Positions 34,935 through 47,189 are shown, counted from the stretch's first letter. The stretch: 64,000 nucleotides of DNA from Ophioderma brevispina (GCA_023653785.1 JAMKCH010022346.1:1-64000), one strand, 5' to 3'. The notes: a model not told the origin generated them from the letters alone. Numbers and translations: made by a program.

Positions 34935-36124
34935 CAGGGGTGGATTTAATTTTGTTTTCTGTACTGGCCCGTCGGGCCAGTGATCTAGAAAACCTACTGG
35001 CCTAACCATTTCCCATGCTACGGTCATGAATTTCTTGCTTACGCTAAACTTTTATAATTTGCCTAAATGTCAAAAATAAAATAGGCCCTATATTTGAGCA
35101 CTCCTGAGGAGCACTCAACTTAGGGTTGGAGTGGGCGGCGCAAATCTCCTAACTTGGGCTTGAGAACTGATTTCTTAATCAGTGTTCGGAACTGATATTT
35201 TTCCAATATATGGATTTGGGAACTGCATTTTAGGTCACATTAGAGGTTGTAGAGATGATGAACTGGCAAAATTTCCCTATGGAGCTAAAATCTGTGAGTT
35301 TTGTGGCAAAGTAGGGGAGTCTAAAGAACTGCAAAAGAGGACAAAAGAGGAGCGAACTGAGAGTCTTGAACGACGCACATACCCATACCGCCATTTCAGA
35401 TAAGTGCCCCGAACCCAACCTCACCACAGAGCCTCAGTATCTGTGTCTATTTTGTCATTTTTTTGCATTTACTTTACACTCAAATTTTTTCAATCACCTA
35501 CATTTGTAGTTTGTACACAGTACAAAATTATAATTGATAAGTAAATTTGGACAACTCCTCGTGTTCTACAAAATATAATAATTTGCTCAGTCTTCAGTTG
35601 TCACTTTGGGAGATATCTGGAGATAACCTCGGTCTGTTTCTTTCATACTCCTCTTTTGCATGTTTTTATTACTAGAAACGTATTTCTAATTCTGTTTCTT
35701 GTATAGGCCTGGTCCACTACAATTGCTTAAGAAATACTTTATTTGCTGCTGAATTCTGCAGTTACAATGCCAAATGCGTCATATGTGCGCTGTTATGAAA
35801 TTGTGTCGTAATGTGAGATCATACTTTCGTGAACAGCACTCATGCACGTAGCCTAGGGACCTACTGGTCCTCGCGCCTATGCATATAAAACGATATGATT
35901 GACAGAGAAGTTATGCCAGTGGGAGCCAGCACTGAATTAGTGATTGATGCTCTTTGAAAAAGCGAAAATGCATTTTGAGGATAATTCACATGGAGGTAAA
36001 ACTGGAATTTATTACAAGACCTATATTTCTGAAAATTCAACTGGCCCAACGGGCCAGCTCAGTTGAATTCTTACTGGCCCGACATGAAATTCAATGGCCG
36101 CAGGTCAGAGCTAATCGAGCCCTG
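34935..36124. mobile_element. hAT-type element, 1190 bp, with 8-bp target duplication
   Basis: Exact 8-bp duplications CTTAAAAT flank the element (34927-34934 and 36125-36132). The ends CAGGGGTGGATTTA and TAATCGAGCCCTG are imperfect inverted repeats. GGCCCGTCGGGCC and GGCCCAACGGGCC palindromes lie just inside both ends. A 73-codon plus-strand frame at 35182-35403 (AKICEFCGKVG near its middle) is unrecognised and may be a remnant of the parent element's gene. Confidence 0.88.
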
Positions 36125-36352
36125 CTTAAAATCCATATATGGTATTTTTGTTTTGTTAACAAGCTCCAATTCAAAGTGGTAACCAATATGCATGACCTCC
36201 TTCTGAAACCTTTCAAACCTAGAAATTGTTATATGTCTGTAATATAAATAAATATATTTTTGGGTTTATATAATCAAAAAAATCATTAAAATAATGAATA
36301 TGAGATAATATGGCCTTGGCTATTAGAAAGCTAGATATGGCAGCTTCCTTAC

Positions 36353-36418
36353 CTGGAGAAACAGTAGTTATGCTAGAGGGCGCCGCGGTGGTAGCAGCTT
36401 GCGTAGTTTCCTTGTTTT
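36353..36418 (-). CDS. Thr-rich linker exon, copy 3 (66 nt)
   Basis: Acceptor ATTTTAG|AAAACA, donor CTCCAG|GTAAG, 66 nt, phase 1-1. It encodes NKETTQAATTAAPSSITTV plus SP, six residues different from copy 1, and downstream intron similarity (36600-36740) shows it is an older duplicate of the pair at 16.7-17.7 kb. It lies between the CUB exon (upstream on this strand) and the IgGFc exon (downstream), the position expected of a spacer between the two domains. No stop and both splice sites intact. Confidence 0.65.
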
Positions 36419-36975
36419 CTAAAATCAATGAGAGAATTGGACTTAAATATAATCAGCTGTATTTTGCCATTGTGGACTGTTTTCAAAAGATAACTTTTCT
36501 TTAGCAAAATATTAGCAGAATAACACTATACGAAACACTGCTTCACCCCTCTCCCTGACCAATTGCATCAGAATTGTAGTGCGTGTGCGCCATTGTAGGT
36601 CTTATCAATAGTGAATATTCATGTTTAACAAGCCACTTCACTTTCTTGCATTTTTTGTGAATATTCAGATTCATATCTTCTTCAGTGTCCTTTAATGTTC
36701 AAATAATCGGTGTCTTTTAATCTGAAAAATTATGTGCTGTGACCAAAGACGACTGTGACAAGTAGTGAATCCTGCTGATTTTTAGGACTGATCTACACAC
36801 ACTGGTCAAAAGTATTGCAACATACAGACAACATACTCATAATCCATGACTTCAAATTTACCAGGAGTGTTTGACTACACATCATGTAATTAATGCTAAA
36901 ATTGTGTTTTTCAAACAGTTCTTATTCCTCATAATACAAGAGCGTGAAAAACGTTTGATTAAATTGCCATGTTCC

Positions 36976-37188
36976 TTAAAGCAATAACAGCACATTTTGT
37001 AAGAGCGCCCCCAATTTTCAAAAAAATTGAGACTTATTAAACAATTTGCATTGGCAACGGGCTTGGTAACTATACCTGTGAATGTAGAAGCTCGAACATG
37101 TCCATGTATCGCCAAAGAAGGAATTTTGTAATTAGGATAATTAATATCGGAGATATCTCCAATAATAATTCAACGGCTGCTGGAAACA
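36976..37188 (+). mobile_element. TTAA MITE family 1, 5' fragment
   Basis: It starts TTAAAGCAATAACAGCACAT and follows the 20202 copy to CAACGGCTGCTGGAAACA, where similarity stops. The usual central GGGATCCC palindrome is changed to GAGATATCTC. Confidence 0.88.
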
Positions 37189-37459
37189 CAGGGGTGTGAA
37201 ATTTCAACTTTTGGTGAAGACACCCTGAAAATATGGAGATGACCTTTTTAAACAAGATATGACATTCAAAGGGATTTGAGGGGTAAACCCATGTACATGC
37301 CCTTGAAAATATTCGAACATGGTTTCCGAATTCGGCAATCTTGCACAAAATAACACTTAATTGTGACTATCATAGTTGATGCTATGTTGCTCAATTAGTT
37401 GATATGAAGTCAAAGTGTCTTTCCCTGAGTTGAACAACACTATTTACAATTATTTATAT

Positions 37460-38210
37460 CAAATATCAATGAAAGCAACGAAGTAGGCTAAAGATCAACA
37501 TGAATAAAACACGAGTTATGTTCAACAGTTATGCTATAGCCAGAGAAATTGGAGTCAACAATGATACACCCACAACAACTGTCAAATATATGTACCTAGG
37601 GCAACTGGTGAAAATCATGGAATACAGCCAACTGGAAGAAGTAAAACGAAGAATTCAAGTTGGATGGTGTGCATTTGGAAAATTGAATGACATCATGAAG
37701 AGTAAGTTGCCAATACGCCTTCAATCAATGTATCATATGTGAAAGCAACTATAGTCCGGCGGGAGCCATAGTCCGGGCCCCATAAACGATAACTGAATAA
37801 ATCGTGAAACTAACCTTTGCGTGAAGAGTCAACTAATTGAGTGCCCTATTCCTTACCATTGTAGCCGGACTGTGAGTACGCTGGATTATAATTACTTGTA
37901 CATGGGCAATGAGCTATGGAGCAAAAACATGGGCTGTCACTAAAAAGATGGAGCAGAAACTCAAAACCACACAAAGAAGTATGGAAAGATGTATGCTAGG
38001 TATCACCAAAATAGATTGCAAGACGTGCAAATGGATAAGAGAGCAGAACAAAGTTCAAGACATCATTAAACATATCAAAACTAACAAAAAATGGAGATGG
38101 GCAGGACACATAAAACGATCAATGATGATAGATGGACAAAACTTTGCACAGAATGGCGGCCAATGACAGGTTCACGAAGTAGGGGTAGGGGTTGGGGGTA
38201 AGTAGGGGTT
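37460..38210 (+). pseudogene. RTE-like non-LTR retrotransposon RT fragment
   Basis: Plus-strand frames carry the late RT region of RTE-type elements: MNKTRVMFNSYAI, VKYMYLGQLV, EVKRRIQVGWCAFGKLNDI, then MSYGAKTWAVTKKMEQKL, QRSMERCMLGITK and WRWAGHIKR, with a shifted continuation (TEWRP-like) to about 38210. The reading is interrupted at about 37745-37900 by a small insertion. The upstream catalytic part and endonuclease are missing. Confidence 0.88.
37745..37898. mobile_element. ~155-bp ATAGTCCG inverted-repeat element
   Basis: It splits the RTE relic. ACTATAGTCCGGCGGGAGCC at the left pairs loosely with the right end (CCGGACTGTGAG...GGATTATAAT). The inner phrases GAGTGCCCTATTC and TTACCATTGTAG recur in the inverse copy at 43475-43620. 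Confidence 0.75.
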
Positions 38211-40305
38211 GTTTTTTGTGTTGTTGTTGGTGTAAGGAGCAATACCAAAAATATACCTTTGTGTACATGGGCCAATTTCCAAAGTACGTTTTGCTTAAAA
38301 AATCCTCCATCTGAAAATGTCTTTTCATGTTTCACGTACATGTTGGCATTCAACAAAAAGATGGAGGGTTTTCTCCTCCATGTTAAAAAGAGCTTAGATT
38401 GTTCTTTCTTATGTTTATGCGTTTGAGGGAAGAATTTGTAGCAAATATTCTGTTATTTTGTATTGGAACCAAACGAGTTTTTGTTCTCTTAAGGTACTTA
38501 AAGGTAATTCATTTTTTTAACCATTTTTCATCGGCCATTAATATATATTAAATAATTCCCATATTTTGTGTGTTTGTTGGCAGTTACCTTACCAGAAACT
38601 ATTTTTTTTTGAAAAAAAACCTTTACAGTCCTTTTCCCCTTTAATACAATATGAAATCAAAAAAGGACGAAGATGTTATTGAAGTGACACTATTTTTCCC
38701 AGAAAAAATGTGTTATAAGTTTCCCAGTTAGTTTAAAACATTTTTTATTATATTTCATCGTTAAGTTGTTTTCGTCGCAAGAGAACGGAAATGTGCGTTT
38801 GTTTAAACGATTTCGTCCTATGTCAATTATATTAGACATTTGATCAATCAAATTAACTTCATTTCCATCCATTTTCGTCAAAATCAATTTAATTTGATGT
38901 CACCTATAATGGTCCATCATCTGAACGTACAAAGCAATTTCGTCTTTGGTCATTTGATTTCACATTTAGCTCAGTATATATCGTCTCGAGTGGTATATAT
39001 ATAGACCATGGCTAAGAGTTAGGCCTATAACATCGGCAACATTTATCATGATATACCAATCTACCTGTCCGTCTTTCTTTCTTTCACCTATTTTCCATTT
39101 TTTCACCTTTTCAATTAGCTCCAGGAGTCATTGCTATTCAGCAAATGTTTTTCCACACTAACTTAAAAAGTTACTTTTTTATTCTTAATTTATATAAACA
39201 TGATTGAAAGCCATAATAGCATGAAAACCTGGATTTGCATCTTTATAATGCATACCAGTGCATTAATTCACACCTTAATAATAAGCTGAAAATACCATCT
39301 TCATAATAATCAGTGCAAATTACAATAGCAAATGTTACTTAGTGCCATGCATAGTTGAAATGATTATAATGTGAACTTTGCAAAAATATACTACATGAAT
39401 CTAAGCCTTATTTTTTGTCTTTGTAAAATAATAATATTTTTTTTTTCAAGCGAAGAGGACTTCAAGTGATACAGGCCATGAATAGCCACTAATGGAGAAG
39501 GACTTTGTAAACCTTATGACCTACCGGTGTATTAAATTAATACAATTTTGAACTTACACAGAACCACATAATATGCCATTTTCAATATTTAAAATTTATA
39601 GATTTTCTAGTTATTTCCATTTTCAATTTCCAAGGAACAGCAACTTTTTTGCTGGTATATATTTTAAGTGTCAAGATTTCTGCAAGGTGGATGTATGATC
39701 CAGGTGTCGCGTGTATTGCAAATGGAGCTGTGAATAATATTTTAAACACGCACTTTATTTGAGAGTAACTCCTTATTTCGATCGTTTGGTTTCTTCCCTA
39801 ATCTCTCACTGTAAACGTTGCATGTAACTTGTCTTTCAATTAAACTGTTTGTATCAAATGCTATGACAATATAATGTCTGTGTAAATCACTTATTTTGCT
39901 TTGCAAATGATGGTATATATGAGCATATTATTTCTCAATGTCTCAATATCAATTAAAGCATACATTGTTTACGAACAGCTCAATTCCACACAGGCTTTGT
40001 ATGCCCCATGCAATAACATTGACCTAGATCAAGCATGACAAGTCAATTGCACACAGCCTATATGCACCATGCATGGTAATTGGCATGACATTGGCCCAGA
40101 TCAGATGGGGGTTTTGCCTTGATCGTTGGTTCTAAAAAATCCAGACTTCCAAAAGGTAAGACAATTTGCTGGGGAGAAAAAAGTGAACCACTTTGAATTT
40201 TATTCATCCGCATCAATTGTCAAAAGGAAGTAGTGTTTGGTATGTAAAATGGTTGGTCAGTCACAACTTTGTAAACAAATTCACCAAATATTCATCAATG
40301 TAACT
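38211..40305. other. No gene seen
   Basis: About 2.1 kb of AT-rich sequence, dense in stops and without recognised repeats. It could be intron of the minus-strand exon set or intergenic DNA. Confidence 0.45.
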
Positions 40306-40846
40306 TGACTAATTATACAACCGTTTTCAACCATTGGCACTTCAAATTAGGCTAATTTCATCTCACTTAAAATACTAGACAATGTTTTAAGACTTTTTTA
40401 CCCATAAGGATATTGATAAATGACACATTTTCACATTCTGTAATATGTGTCAAGCCGCAAGGTTACATACAACATTATTTAGCCTTGTCCCCAAGAAGAG
40501 ATAAAACAGTGGGCATATTTAACCTTTGCTCCATATAGCAGTATAAGGCAACTCGTGATTGGTTGGACGTCAGTTGAATAAAGCTGGATCAACAAGTACA
40601 ACATTTTAAGAATATCACTATTATTAGTGCTATTTTGAAACATTGTGTGAACATTGCATTGCTGTGAATGCGATTGGCCAACTACACAGCACTCTCATTA
40701 GCTGCAACTGGGATTGTGTGTACAGTGCAAAAGTGTGAAAGATATTGTTGTTAAAGTAATAACAAACTACCCTTCGGGCAGAAAAGGATGCTCGGATATG
40801 GACCATGGATCTTAAATTAAAGAAATCAATTCTACGCTTGTTCTCA
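40306..40846. repeat. Direct duplication, copy 1 (541 bp)
   Basis: By eye it is identical to 41040-41580, with a constant 734-bp offset and no indel. Neither copy shows a recognisable gene. Confidence 0.9.
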
Positions 40847-41039
40847 GATTTCACACCAGTAAATAACAGGAGAACAGGTAAGTCCAGCCCCCGCTGCAAA
40901 TGAGGTGTTTTTGTTTTTGGTGACCGTCGACTAAGTGTACCCTAAAAACTGAGAGAAAAGGCGAGATCTGGGTTGCAAATCATGGTTGCTATCAATATTA
41001 GGTATAAAATCTGTAGGAAAAAAAAAAAAAAAAAAAAAA

Positions 41040-41580
41040 TGACTAATTATACAACCGTTTTCAACCATTGGCACTTCAAATTAGGCTAATTTCATCTCAC
41101 TTAAAATACTAGACAATGTTTTAAGACTTTTTTACCCATAAGGATATTGATAAATGACACATTTTCACATTCTGTAATATGTGTCAAGCCGCAAGGTTAC
41201 ATACAACATTATTTAGCCTTGTCCCCAAGAAGAGATAAAACAGTGGGCATATTTAACCTTTGCTCCATATAGCAGTATAAGGCAACTCGTGATTGGTTGG
41301 ACGTCAGTTGAATAAAGCTGGATCAACAAGTACAACATTTTAAGAATATCACTATTATTAGTGCTATTTTGAAACATTGTGTGAACATTGCATTGCTGTG
41401 AATGCGATTGGCCAACTACACAGCACTCTCATTAGCTGCAACTGGGATTGTGTGTACAGTGCAAAAGTGTGAAAGATATTGTTGTTAAAGTAATAACAAA
41501 CTACCCTTCGGGCAGAAAAGGATGCTCGGATATGGACCATGGATCTTAAATTAAAGAAATCAATTCTACGCTTGTTCTCA
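41040..41580. repeat. Direct duplication, copy 2 (541 bp)
   Basis: It starts immediately after a 20-odd-base A run (41018-41039) and ends abruptly where the fold-back element at 41585 begins. Absence of any difference from copy 1 means either a very recent event or an assembly join at the A run. Confidence 0.9.
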
Positions 41581-41584
41581 CGTC

Positions 41585-42915
41585 TAGTATGTGCACATTT
41601 CCTAGATAATTATCTCAATTTTTGCCCTGAATAACAGTGACCAACGGATGTACATCATGATTCGTTGACTCTAGCGAATAATGGGGCTATTGATAAGTAA
41701 ATCCGCTCGGTGTGCAGAGGACCAAACACTTCAGATTCCTTTTTCATCTGGAACTGCAGAACCATTGTTATTATCCATGCACCCGAAAAGATTTTAGGTG
41801 TTATACCACGATTTAGGTTATACTATTTTTCATAATATGGAACACAAATTACCTGCCCCCTTTCACGAATATATAAAATTGGAGGTGCTACTGGCTGGTA
41901 TGAGTTTTTGGCCCGAAGATATGGTCCTGGACCAGATATTTTCAACTCGTCTCAAAGCAGCGCTATTCATGATTATGTGTGCGCTTTGTTCCGTTAATGG
42001 GTTTATTTAAGTATTACAAAAGAGCAATGTTATTTTTCGGCTTGAATTGCGTGGCGTGCGTCTGTGGGCACTCATCTGATAAAACAAAAGTCGTGGGTTC
42101 AATCCCCACTCCAGGCGTAAAATTTTACTTCATTATTTTTTTTATCTTGGAGGCAAAGATTGCAATGAAAACAGTTGCAAAGTAGAAAATAATGAATAGC
42201 TGCCTAATGAGATAATTTAACTGCTTATGGTCCTGGACCATAATATCAGACCAGAATCTCATACGTGCGTTCGACTGTGTATTAAATCAACTTCAACCCT
42301 ATATTTCATAATTTATTCGAAAGGGAAACGAAGGTGAATAAAACTCATGGGGTAAAGTTGTTTGACAAACTCCGACCTAACATCTTTGTGCAGAACCAAA
42401 CCCGTGACTTGCGGCGTAACCCCATTGCTATTCAATTAACCGAGATATTAGCAGAAATCGAAAATCATTCACCTATATGAAATGCAGGTAAAACAGTGCC
42501 GAACAAACTTAAACTGGATAGAAAAGAGGTCCTACATTAAGATGATTAAGTTATGGGTCTTGGTTCTGTACCAAGGTCACAGCTTGTCAAGCAACATTTT
42601 TTCATGATTTTTGTTCATCTCCGTTTTCTTTTTGAATAAATGATGAAATATACGGTCAAAGTTATTGAATTCACAGCAGAAGCTCCAGGGTTTTTTTTAT
42701 TCGTGAGCGAGGCTATAGCTCAATCTAAATCGGGAGGTGATAACACCTCAAAGGTTTCAACGTCATGGACAATAACAATGGCTCTGAATTTCAAGAGAAT
42801 CTGAAGTCCGTTGCGCTAGCATAACGGACGGATTTACTTATCAATAGCGCCATTATTTGCTGGAGTCAATGAACGTGGTGTACATCCGTTGGTCACTGAT
42901 ATTCAGGGGGAAAAG
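41585..42915. mobile_element. Large fold-back element, copy A
   Basis: The left arm from about 41585 (GCACATTTC...AACAGTGACCAACGGATGTA) pairs with the right arm ending near 42915. Inner arms pair through CTAACATCTTTGTGCAGAAC against its inverse near 42570. It is interrupted by a 300-bp insertion between two ATGGTCCTGGACCA copies (41921 and 42227). Sister copy at 56258-57413. Confidence 0.8.
42040..42116 (+). other. tRNA-like sequence (pseudo-tRNA or SINE head)
   Basis: A perfect T-arm, GTGGGTTCAATCCCCAC, contains a B-box. GCTTGAA at the start pairs 6 of 7 with TCCAGGC at the end. The D and anticodon arms do not fold convincingly and no A-box is clear, so a functional tRNA is unlikely. Confidence 0.4.
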
Positions 42916-43474
42916 GAGATGACATTTAATAATAGATGTGAGAGCACGCGTAGATCTGATTTAAAAAAAATAATTTTAGAGAATTTTATTTTAGAAAAAT
43001 TATGCACTTCCCAGGAATGCGTCACCTTTATAAACGATATGAGATCTGCCCGCTGGCCTATTGGTAATATTGTTAATTTTTCTTATCTCAATGGTGAAAT
43101 AGAAAACATGAATTTAATCACAAAGCTAATCCAAGTGAAATCGATTGAGCTAGTTACAGAATTGGCCGACCATTCCACGAAATCAAACGCTCCTTTAACA
43201 AAATCGAATGACGTTTTTGAAATTCCAATATAATTCATCGTTCAATTTCGCGCTAAAACGAACAACCCTTTAATAAAATGGAACAAGAAATTGCGAAATT
43301 GGCCGGGAAAACCGATAATATTTCAGAATTTAACATGTTTAAAGCATTCCATTTTTTCTGGGAAGAACCTCGCAGGCCATGCGCGTGCTCTTCGCGGCCC
43401 GCGGTTTAGCTGCCCCTGAAACAGACTACTTTGGTTTTGATCTTTGGGGCTATTAAGTGACCAAACCGGTGTAG
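42916..43474. other. Unrecognised open frame and a hAT-like terminus
   Basis: A plus-strand frame stays open from about 42889 to 43233, but its first part lies in the fold-back element. The remainder (containing FINDMRSARWPIGNIVNFSY) matches no family I know. At 43382-43421 a GGCCCGCGGTTTAGCTGCCCC segment resembles one end of a CAGGGG-type hAT element, but its partner end is missing. Confidence 0.3.
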
Positions 43475-43620
43475 AAAGTTTTATAGTCCATCGGGCTCAT
43501 AGTCCACCTACAATTGTAAAGAATAGGGCACTCGATTCAGGTGACTCTTCACACAACATTAGTTTACGCTTTATTCCGTTGTCATCGAACTCGGACTATG
43601 GCTCCCGGCGGCCTCTGTCT
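43475..43620 (-). mobile_element. ~150-bp ATAGTCCG element, inverse copy
   Basis: Inverse of the element at 37745-37898 (CGGACTATGGCTCCCGGCGG, AGAATAGGGCACTCGATTC). The two differ by many substitutions. Confidence 0.75.
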
Positions 43621-44094
43621 ACTTTCACACCGGCCAAAATAGCATCAGTGGGGTAAATAAGACTTCTTATTGTAGATTCAGCATATTGTTTTGACATAAG
43701 AAAAGCTTATCAAAACGTGGTCTCCTACCATTCTGATTTGTTTGGGAAAATATAACCAATGTAGTTTGGCCATAAAGTGACCAAAATGTCATGGGAGGGC
43801 TCTTTACATCAGTGCAAAGCAAATCAGGTCTTTCATTTTTTAGGGGCACCTGATATGTTAAAATCTCTCGTTCCACCTTTAACCTTTAAGGCCTAACTGT
43901 GACCGGCGAAAATAAAAAAAAAAACAATGAGAAAGAAAACACACACACACACAACAAACAGGACGGTTAAGCTTGCATAACTAGAATGTATAATTCCTTT
44001 CTTCGTGGTTTGATGGAACAAAATGATTAAACGTTTTGCACACACAAGTACCCGTATAGCGTATGGCTTCTAAACCTGACTATATAGTGTCACC

Positions 44095-44436
44095 TTAAAG
44101 GTGCATGGCCCGATCGCAAATAGCCTCGTAGATTTTACCGGAAGTGGTCAAAATTTTGGTGTCTACAGAAAGCTACTATTTTTCTCATTTACCCTGTGAA
44201 ATCTTAGGACTAAATGATGTTTGGTTTGAAAGTTATGAGCGAAAATGTACTCCATTTTGGTCGACCAATATTAATTTTACACGGTACTCTATGGGGTGCA
44301 GAAAATCACATTTCTAGCTCTCACATCAAAACGGGTTGAAATATCACCGTGAAACTTTACAGATGGAGTTTTGGGGAGATGGCAAATCTACCAAGATGAA
44401 AACTTGATACACTTAAATCGGGCCATCCACCTTTAA
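44095..44436 (-). mobile_element. TTAA MITE family 2, inverse copy
   Basis: 342 bp bounded by TTAA, with ends TTAAAGGTGCATGGCCCGAT and the inverse of TTAAAGGTGGATGGCCCGAT. GGTCGACC lies at the centre. Inverse of the copies at 19694 and 55249. Confidence 0.92.
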
Positions 44437-44519
44437 CAATACACTATACATCAATAACAAGTTCTTTTCCACTTCCTTCTCCCCTGTCGTATGTCCCGGT
44501 GTCATGCAATACAGTGTCA

Positions 44520-44740
44520 CTGTGACAAAGTGAAAACCTATGGAGTTTCCGTAACCTGACCCATCTGACACACTCTTTTCTGACACACTTATGAATTAGG
44601 AAACCCTTAACGGAATAAATCACATGTTTATTCCGTTAAAGTCCACACACCATTCAATTATGATTAAATCTCAATAGAAAGCTTGTGACCTTAGAAAATG
44701 AACAGAATACAGTTTCGATTTTTATCTGTCTTTATAAAGC
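44520..44740. repeat. Dispersed repeat, inverse match at 46960-47115
   Basis: GTTTCCGTAACCTGACCCAT, CTGACACACTTATGAATT and AAAGTCCACACACCA recur in inverse orientation near 47115-46990. A TTCGAATTCATAAG fragment also appears near 25365. A short hairpin ACGGAATAAA...TTTATTCCGT sits at about 44610-44638. Confidence 0.75.
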
Positions 44741-46652
44741 AGTGAGGGCTTAAAAACTGACAAAAATTTTATGTATTTTCCCGTATTTTCGATACGCCCA
44801 AAAACAGCCCAATTACCTCACTATAAATGCGTGACGTAGATGCATGTACATGTTCACAGTGTTCACAGTGAAAATGTAAACACTGTACAGCTCGAGTCAT
44901 GATGATTGTTTAGTGTCGATGGGCATTCTGTATGTATTAACACTGTTATTTGCAATGTAAGAAGAGAATTAAGATGAGAAAGTTGTTGGTACTTAGTGGG
45001 TGTTATGTCAATGAGGATTAATTTTGTGAAAACACCTAGACTTCCACTTACAAGGGAGGTGTGTGACCCGCGCCCGGTCAGTGATGGACTGAGTGGCGAG
45101 TGTGTATTCACGGCAACCATGCAAGAAATCTCCAAAGTTATTTCTGCACCTTTCATGATTCTTTCGTACATTTAATATGTGCAAATACATTTTAATATGT
45201 ATGAATGTTTGCAGATGTTTACTTATCATGAATTATATTTTATTTGACGGGGTCATCATGCTCTCGTTGCTGCCCTTCTCTCTAGTCTTATTTCTAAATT
45301 CGTATTTCGCGTTGTATATAGAAAACTCCACTCACAATTCACCAACATTTTTATAATTAATCGGGACTCGTTGGTACAATGTTGTCAAAACCGCGTCAAA
45401 ACCTGACCTCAAGAGTCTCAAGTTCAGATTGAAACGTTCGTTTTGCGAATCATCTTTTTAAAGCGGTTGTTTGGCATAAAGTAATATTGGGCTTTGGATT
45501 ACACACAAAATCGACTTGATAGAGGGAAAAACGGTATATTTTCAGTTAACATTCTTTTTCTTTCATATCTACTGGAATATGAAATACTTTGCACAAAAGT
45601 TGTTAGTGGGAGGGTGCCGCGTAAAACAGTTACTGCACGGGCATGTCGCGTCAGTCGTATCGTCACAACCAGTGATGCATGGTGTTTTTCAAGGGCCCAT
45701 TTCGGTCAAGCGTGCTCTACAGACCCTACTGTTTTAACGGGCTGCCGGGTTGCAGTTGCAACGCGAATTTCATCCGATATTATATTTTGTAGTGGGGCAT
45801 ATTTTAAATATTATCAGCTGTTGTTGGTTCAAAGGAGCTCAAGCGCTTGTACTTTAAACATATTACCGACATATTAAATTCTACACCAATTTCTAGCGTA
45901 CGGAGACGAACTTTTTCCCCCTTTGCTTAATATAGGAACTCCAAGTAGCTCCAAGTTGACGCATAGGCCTAATAGCATGTTGTTTTTGCTTGTAAAACTC
46001 AACTTATTTTTTTCTGAAAAGGAAATATTGTTTCCTACATAGGGCCTACCACTGAAGGTCCCGTCATACATTTTCTCTCTTTTTAAATATAAATGCAGAA
46101 GTGTACAAATCATGGCTGAATAGTTTGACTTGTCCGATATTCTCTAGCCTAACTGAAAATTGTACGGTTGTTCAAGCAAAAGCATGTTCAAGCGTAGCCA
46201 TAGAACCAGGGCTCGCTGCACTGATACGCTTGCTGCATGCTGGTGAAGCCTTAATATCTGGTCAGTATTGAGAAGGGGGATTCGGAAGGTACAGTCAGTA
46301 CTAGTTCAAGCGGCAAATGGTTAGCAGTCGACACTACTGCTCTTTGTGTACCGTATAAGCATGGTGCAGGTGTTTGATTACGCTTGATCACCGATCGATA
46401 AAACGAAGAATAACCTCTATGCGGATCATAAAGCGAGTCCAGTCTCAGTCGAGCCATGGTTTTATTTCTATATTTCATAATACTAAACATACCAATCCGA
46501 AATTGTTTTTTTTCTAACCGATTTTCATCAGTTGTCACCTCATATTCTTCTGTCTTCTTCCGCTATGGCAGGTTGACCGTTCATTATGAAAAAAAACTTT
46601 ACGGCAGCTAACGATGTATGCATCACTGGTATCACTTCGTCGTTGTCCTCAC
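44741..46652. other. No gene seen
   Basis: Several open frames of 70-130 codons exist on both strands, none with a recognisable domain or matched splice sites. A CCCTT|GTAAGTG donor-like site lies near 45051 on the minus strand without a clear exon. Confidence 0.35.
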
Positions 46653-46764
46653 CGGGAAATACCCCGGCTAGCTCTTCGTTATCCGGGGTACTTCCCGATG
46701 ATGAATATCCCACTTGTGATCCTTCATCTTCATATCTTGGACTCGGGCTTGGACTTTCACTCAT
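46653..46764 (-). CDS. Candidate 5' coding exon, Ser-rich acidic
   Basis: An ATG (46764) opens 37 codons beginning MSESPSPSPRYEDEG and containing YSSSGSTPDNEEL, then meets a good donor CCCG|GTGAGG in phase 1. There is no signal peptide, so it is unlikely to begin the secreted CUB/IgGFc gene. It may start an unrelated nuclear or cytosolic protein, or a transposon gene. No family was recognised and the downstream exon was not found. Confidence 0.3.
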
Positions 46765-46959
46765 TTTGGTTGAAGATGAAGCGAAGCTAATTTCAACCAC
46801 TTGTGTGTGCGTTTAGTATATCTATTGACTGGAAGCGCGGAAGTCCCTTTAATGACGTCACAGGCATAGCACCCAATTTCAAGAATTTCATTTTGTTTCA
46901 TGGGGAGGGGGGTCTAGGAAAACAATCTTTTCAGTGTAATTGTGACTTACCTGTAGCAG

Positions 46960-47115
46960 TTTGAAAAGAAATCTTATGTTTCTCGTTTTATTTATATCAA
47001 AAGCTTTCTTTTGATTTATAATCATAATTTCTTGGTGTGTGGACTTTAAGGTTTTCGAATTCATAAGTGTTTCAGAAAAAGTGTGTCAGATGGGTCAGGT
47101 TACGGAAACTCCCCT
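46960..47115. repeat. Dispersed repeat, inverse of 44520-44740
   Basis: It contains TTCGAATTCATAAGTGTTTC and ATGGGTCAGGTTACGGAAAC, the inverse of the sequence 2.5 kb upstream. Confidence 0.72.
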
Positions 47116-47189
47116 AACCTATTGTGTTCGCCATTGTTTACTGCACAAATCATTTATTTCAGTAATACACGTTACATCGTCTACACATT

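Noticed and set aside
36795..36835. Tc1/mariner terminus (CACTGGTCAAAAGTATTGCA)
   Set aside because: It resembles such ends, but no partner terminus or transposase remnant was found nearby.
38160..38215. Telomere-like GGGGTAGGGG repeats
   Set aside because: Only a few irregular units, and the sequence overlaps the end of the RTE-derived coding region.
42040..42116. Functional tRNA gene
   Set aside because: Only the T-arm and most of the acceptor stem pair. The D and anticodon arms and the A-box are not credible.
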